From contig JALWNJ010000248.1 of NCBI GenBank assembly GCA_026995955.1, positions 1 to 7,411 of the forward strand: 7,411 bases of DNA, given 5' to 3'. The notes under the pieces were generated by a model. The model was not told where the DNA came from and did no database searches. It worked only from the letters and a program-made list of their open reading frames with translations. Positions within the stretch are counted from its first letter, which is position 1, and every line of letters starts with the position of its first letter. Below are positions 6,842-7,411 of this stretch, one piece after another. The position numbers and the translations under genes were made by a program. The stretch comes from Gammaproteobacteria bacterium (lineage in GTDB: Bacteria > Pseudomonadota > Gammaproteobacteria > J044).

Positions 6842-7411
6842 TGCGACACATCATGGTGCTCAACGCCAAGGGCGGCTCCGGCAAGACGACCATCGCCACC
6901 AATCTGGCCGCCGCGCTGGCGGTACAGGGCAAGTCCGTGGGGCTGGCCGACTTCGATCCGCAGGGTTCCAGCATGGCCTGGCTGGAGGCGCGGCCGCCGG
7001 CCCGGCCGCCGATCGCCGGCTATGCCGCCTGGCAGGGCCGCTACCGTCCGGCGCGCAACCTCGATTTCCTCGTCATGGACGCCCCGGCCGCGGTCCATGG
7101 CAAGGAGCTCGGTGCCCTGCTGCGCCGGGCCGAGACCATCATCATCCCGGTGCTGCCCTCGCCCATCGACATGCGCGCCGCACAGCAGTTCATCGAGGAG
7201 GTGAAGCGGAGCGGCCGGGTGGCGAAGAAGCAGGCCAAGATCGCCCTGGTGGCCAACCGGGCCCTGGACGCGGAGCCCGATATCGGTCTTTTGCTGCCGT
7301 GTAATGTGGTGGTGCGCGAGGAGGAAGACGGTTCCATCACGGTGGCCTTCATGGACCCGGAAGCGGTGCTGGACATGGTGGACAATCCGGCGGTGACCGA
7401 GGTGGCCAAGG
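6841..7411 (+). CDS. ParA-like ATPase N-terminus fused to DUF302 C-terminus (chimera, runs off window)
   Basis: The frame stays open to the window end (190 codons visible). Residues 1-140 are a solo ParA/MinD-type P-loop ATPase: deviant Walker A KGGSGKTT (10-17), Walker A' ADFDPQGS (36-43), Walker B FLVMDAPA (76-83), and [11 protein letters not shown] (104-114), typical of small orphan ParA proteins in gammaproteobacteria. ParA proteins of this type normally continue after the strand ALVANR (135-140) with about 60-70 more residues that close the nucleotide pocket. Here the next residues are [18 protein letters not shown] (141-158), then [13 protein letters not shown] and [10 protein letters not shown]. 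That is the second half of a DUF302 domain, without its first half. No stop or frameshift marks the join. DUF302 codons (CTT, TTG, TGT, AAT, GGT) are less GC-biased than the ParA part. As written, neither domain is complete and activity is doubtful. It may be a real deletion fusion or an assembly chimera. Confidence 0.85.
   Translation, partial: MRHIMVLNAKGGSGKTTIATNLAAALAVQGKSVGLADFDPQGSSMAWLEARPPARPPIAGYAAWQGRYRPARNLDFLVMDAPAAVHGKELGALLRRAETIIIPVLPSPIDMRAAQQFIEEVKRSGRVAKKQAKIALVANRALDAEPDIGLLLPCNVVVREEEDGSITVAFMDPEAVLDMVDNPAVTEVAK
7249..7268 (+). other. Junction between ParA-derived and DUF302-derived sequence
   Basis: The last codons that read as ParA are V-A-N-R (137-140), and the first that read only as DUF302 are D-A-E-P (143-146). 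The intervening A-N-R-A-L fits both families: small ParA proteins have VANR at the end of this strand, and DUF302 proteins have a conserved segment of the type A-H/N-R-A-L before AEPDIG. The breakpoint therefore cannot be placed more precisely. A shared stretch around GCCAACCGG (7252-7260) is the likely site of joining. This rests on family patterns recalled, not on an alignment run here. Confidence 0.6.

Noticed and set aside
6792..7304. Open frame of 170 codons on the + strand over the ParA region
   Set aside because: It is out of frame with the Walker motifs and begins upstream of any good ribosome binding site; a shadow.

Overview
The window is GC-rich (about two-thirds G+C by eye), densely coded bacterial DNA with every recognisable gene on the + strand. 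The gene content points to a gammaproteobacterium, most likely a Chromatiales-like or sulfur-oxidiser-like lineage: ubiquinone-pathway UbiD close to the E. coli enzyme, oligopeptidase A, a YgiM-type SH3 protein and a LemA/GIDE pair. No 16S or other decisive marker is present, so the lineage is inference. There are no tRNA or rRNA genes, insertion sequences or CRISPR arrays.

Layout. Positions 1-107 hold a putative promoter and leader. Then lemA (108-680) and a GIDE-domain membrane protein with an embedded EF-hand (703-1575) form a two-gene cassette. An 85-nt gap carries a possible promoter for the M3 metallopeptidase oligopeptidase A (1661-3733). Twelve bases later comes a TIGR04211/YgiM-type SH3 protein anchored in the inner membrane (3746-4483). 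A 51-nt gap with a short GC hairpin and a strong Shine-Dalgarno sequence leads to exodeoxyribonuclease III (4535-5302, GTG start). It overlaps by 4 nt (GTGA) the prenylated-FMN decarboxylase ubiD (5299-6765, GTG start). A 75-nt gap with a -10-like box and a six-codon mini-ORF precedes the last reading frame (6841 to the window end).

The last gene is the anomaly. Its first ~140 codons are a small solo ParA/MinD-type ATPase with deviant Walker A, A' and B motifs. At the strand that should lead into the ParA C-terminal lobe, the frame runs without a break into the C-terminal half of a DUF302 domain (the LPCNVVV segment). Neither family is complete. The join falls at a short sequence both families could share (A-N-R-A-L), which suggests a microhomology deletion or rearrangement, or a chimeric assembly join. 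It is the part of the window most worth checking.

Functionally the genes are mostly housekeeping: cytoplasmic peptide degradation (OpdA), envelope SH3 protein, base-excision and exonuclease repair (XthA) and ubiquinone biosynthesis (UbiD). They are packed as one to three transcription units. The LemA/GIDE pair is the most accessory-looking intact part. No complete novel multi-gene system is visible.
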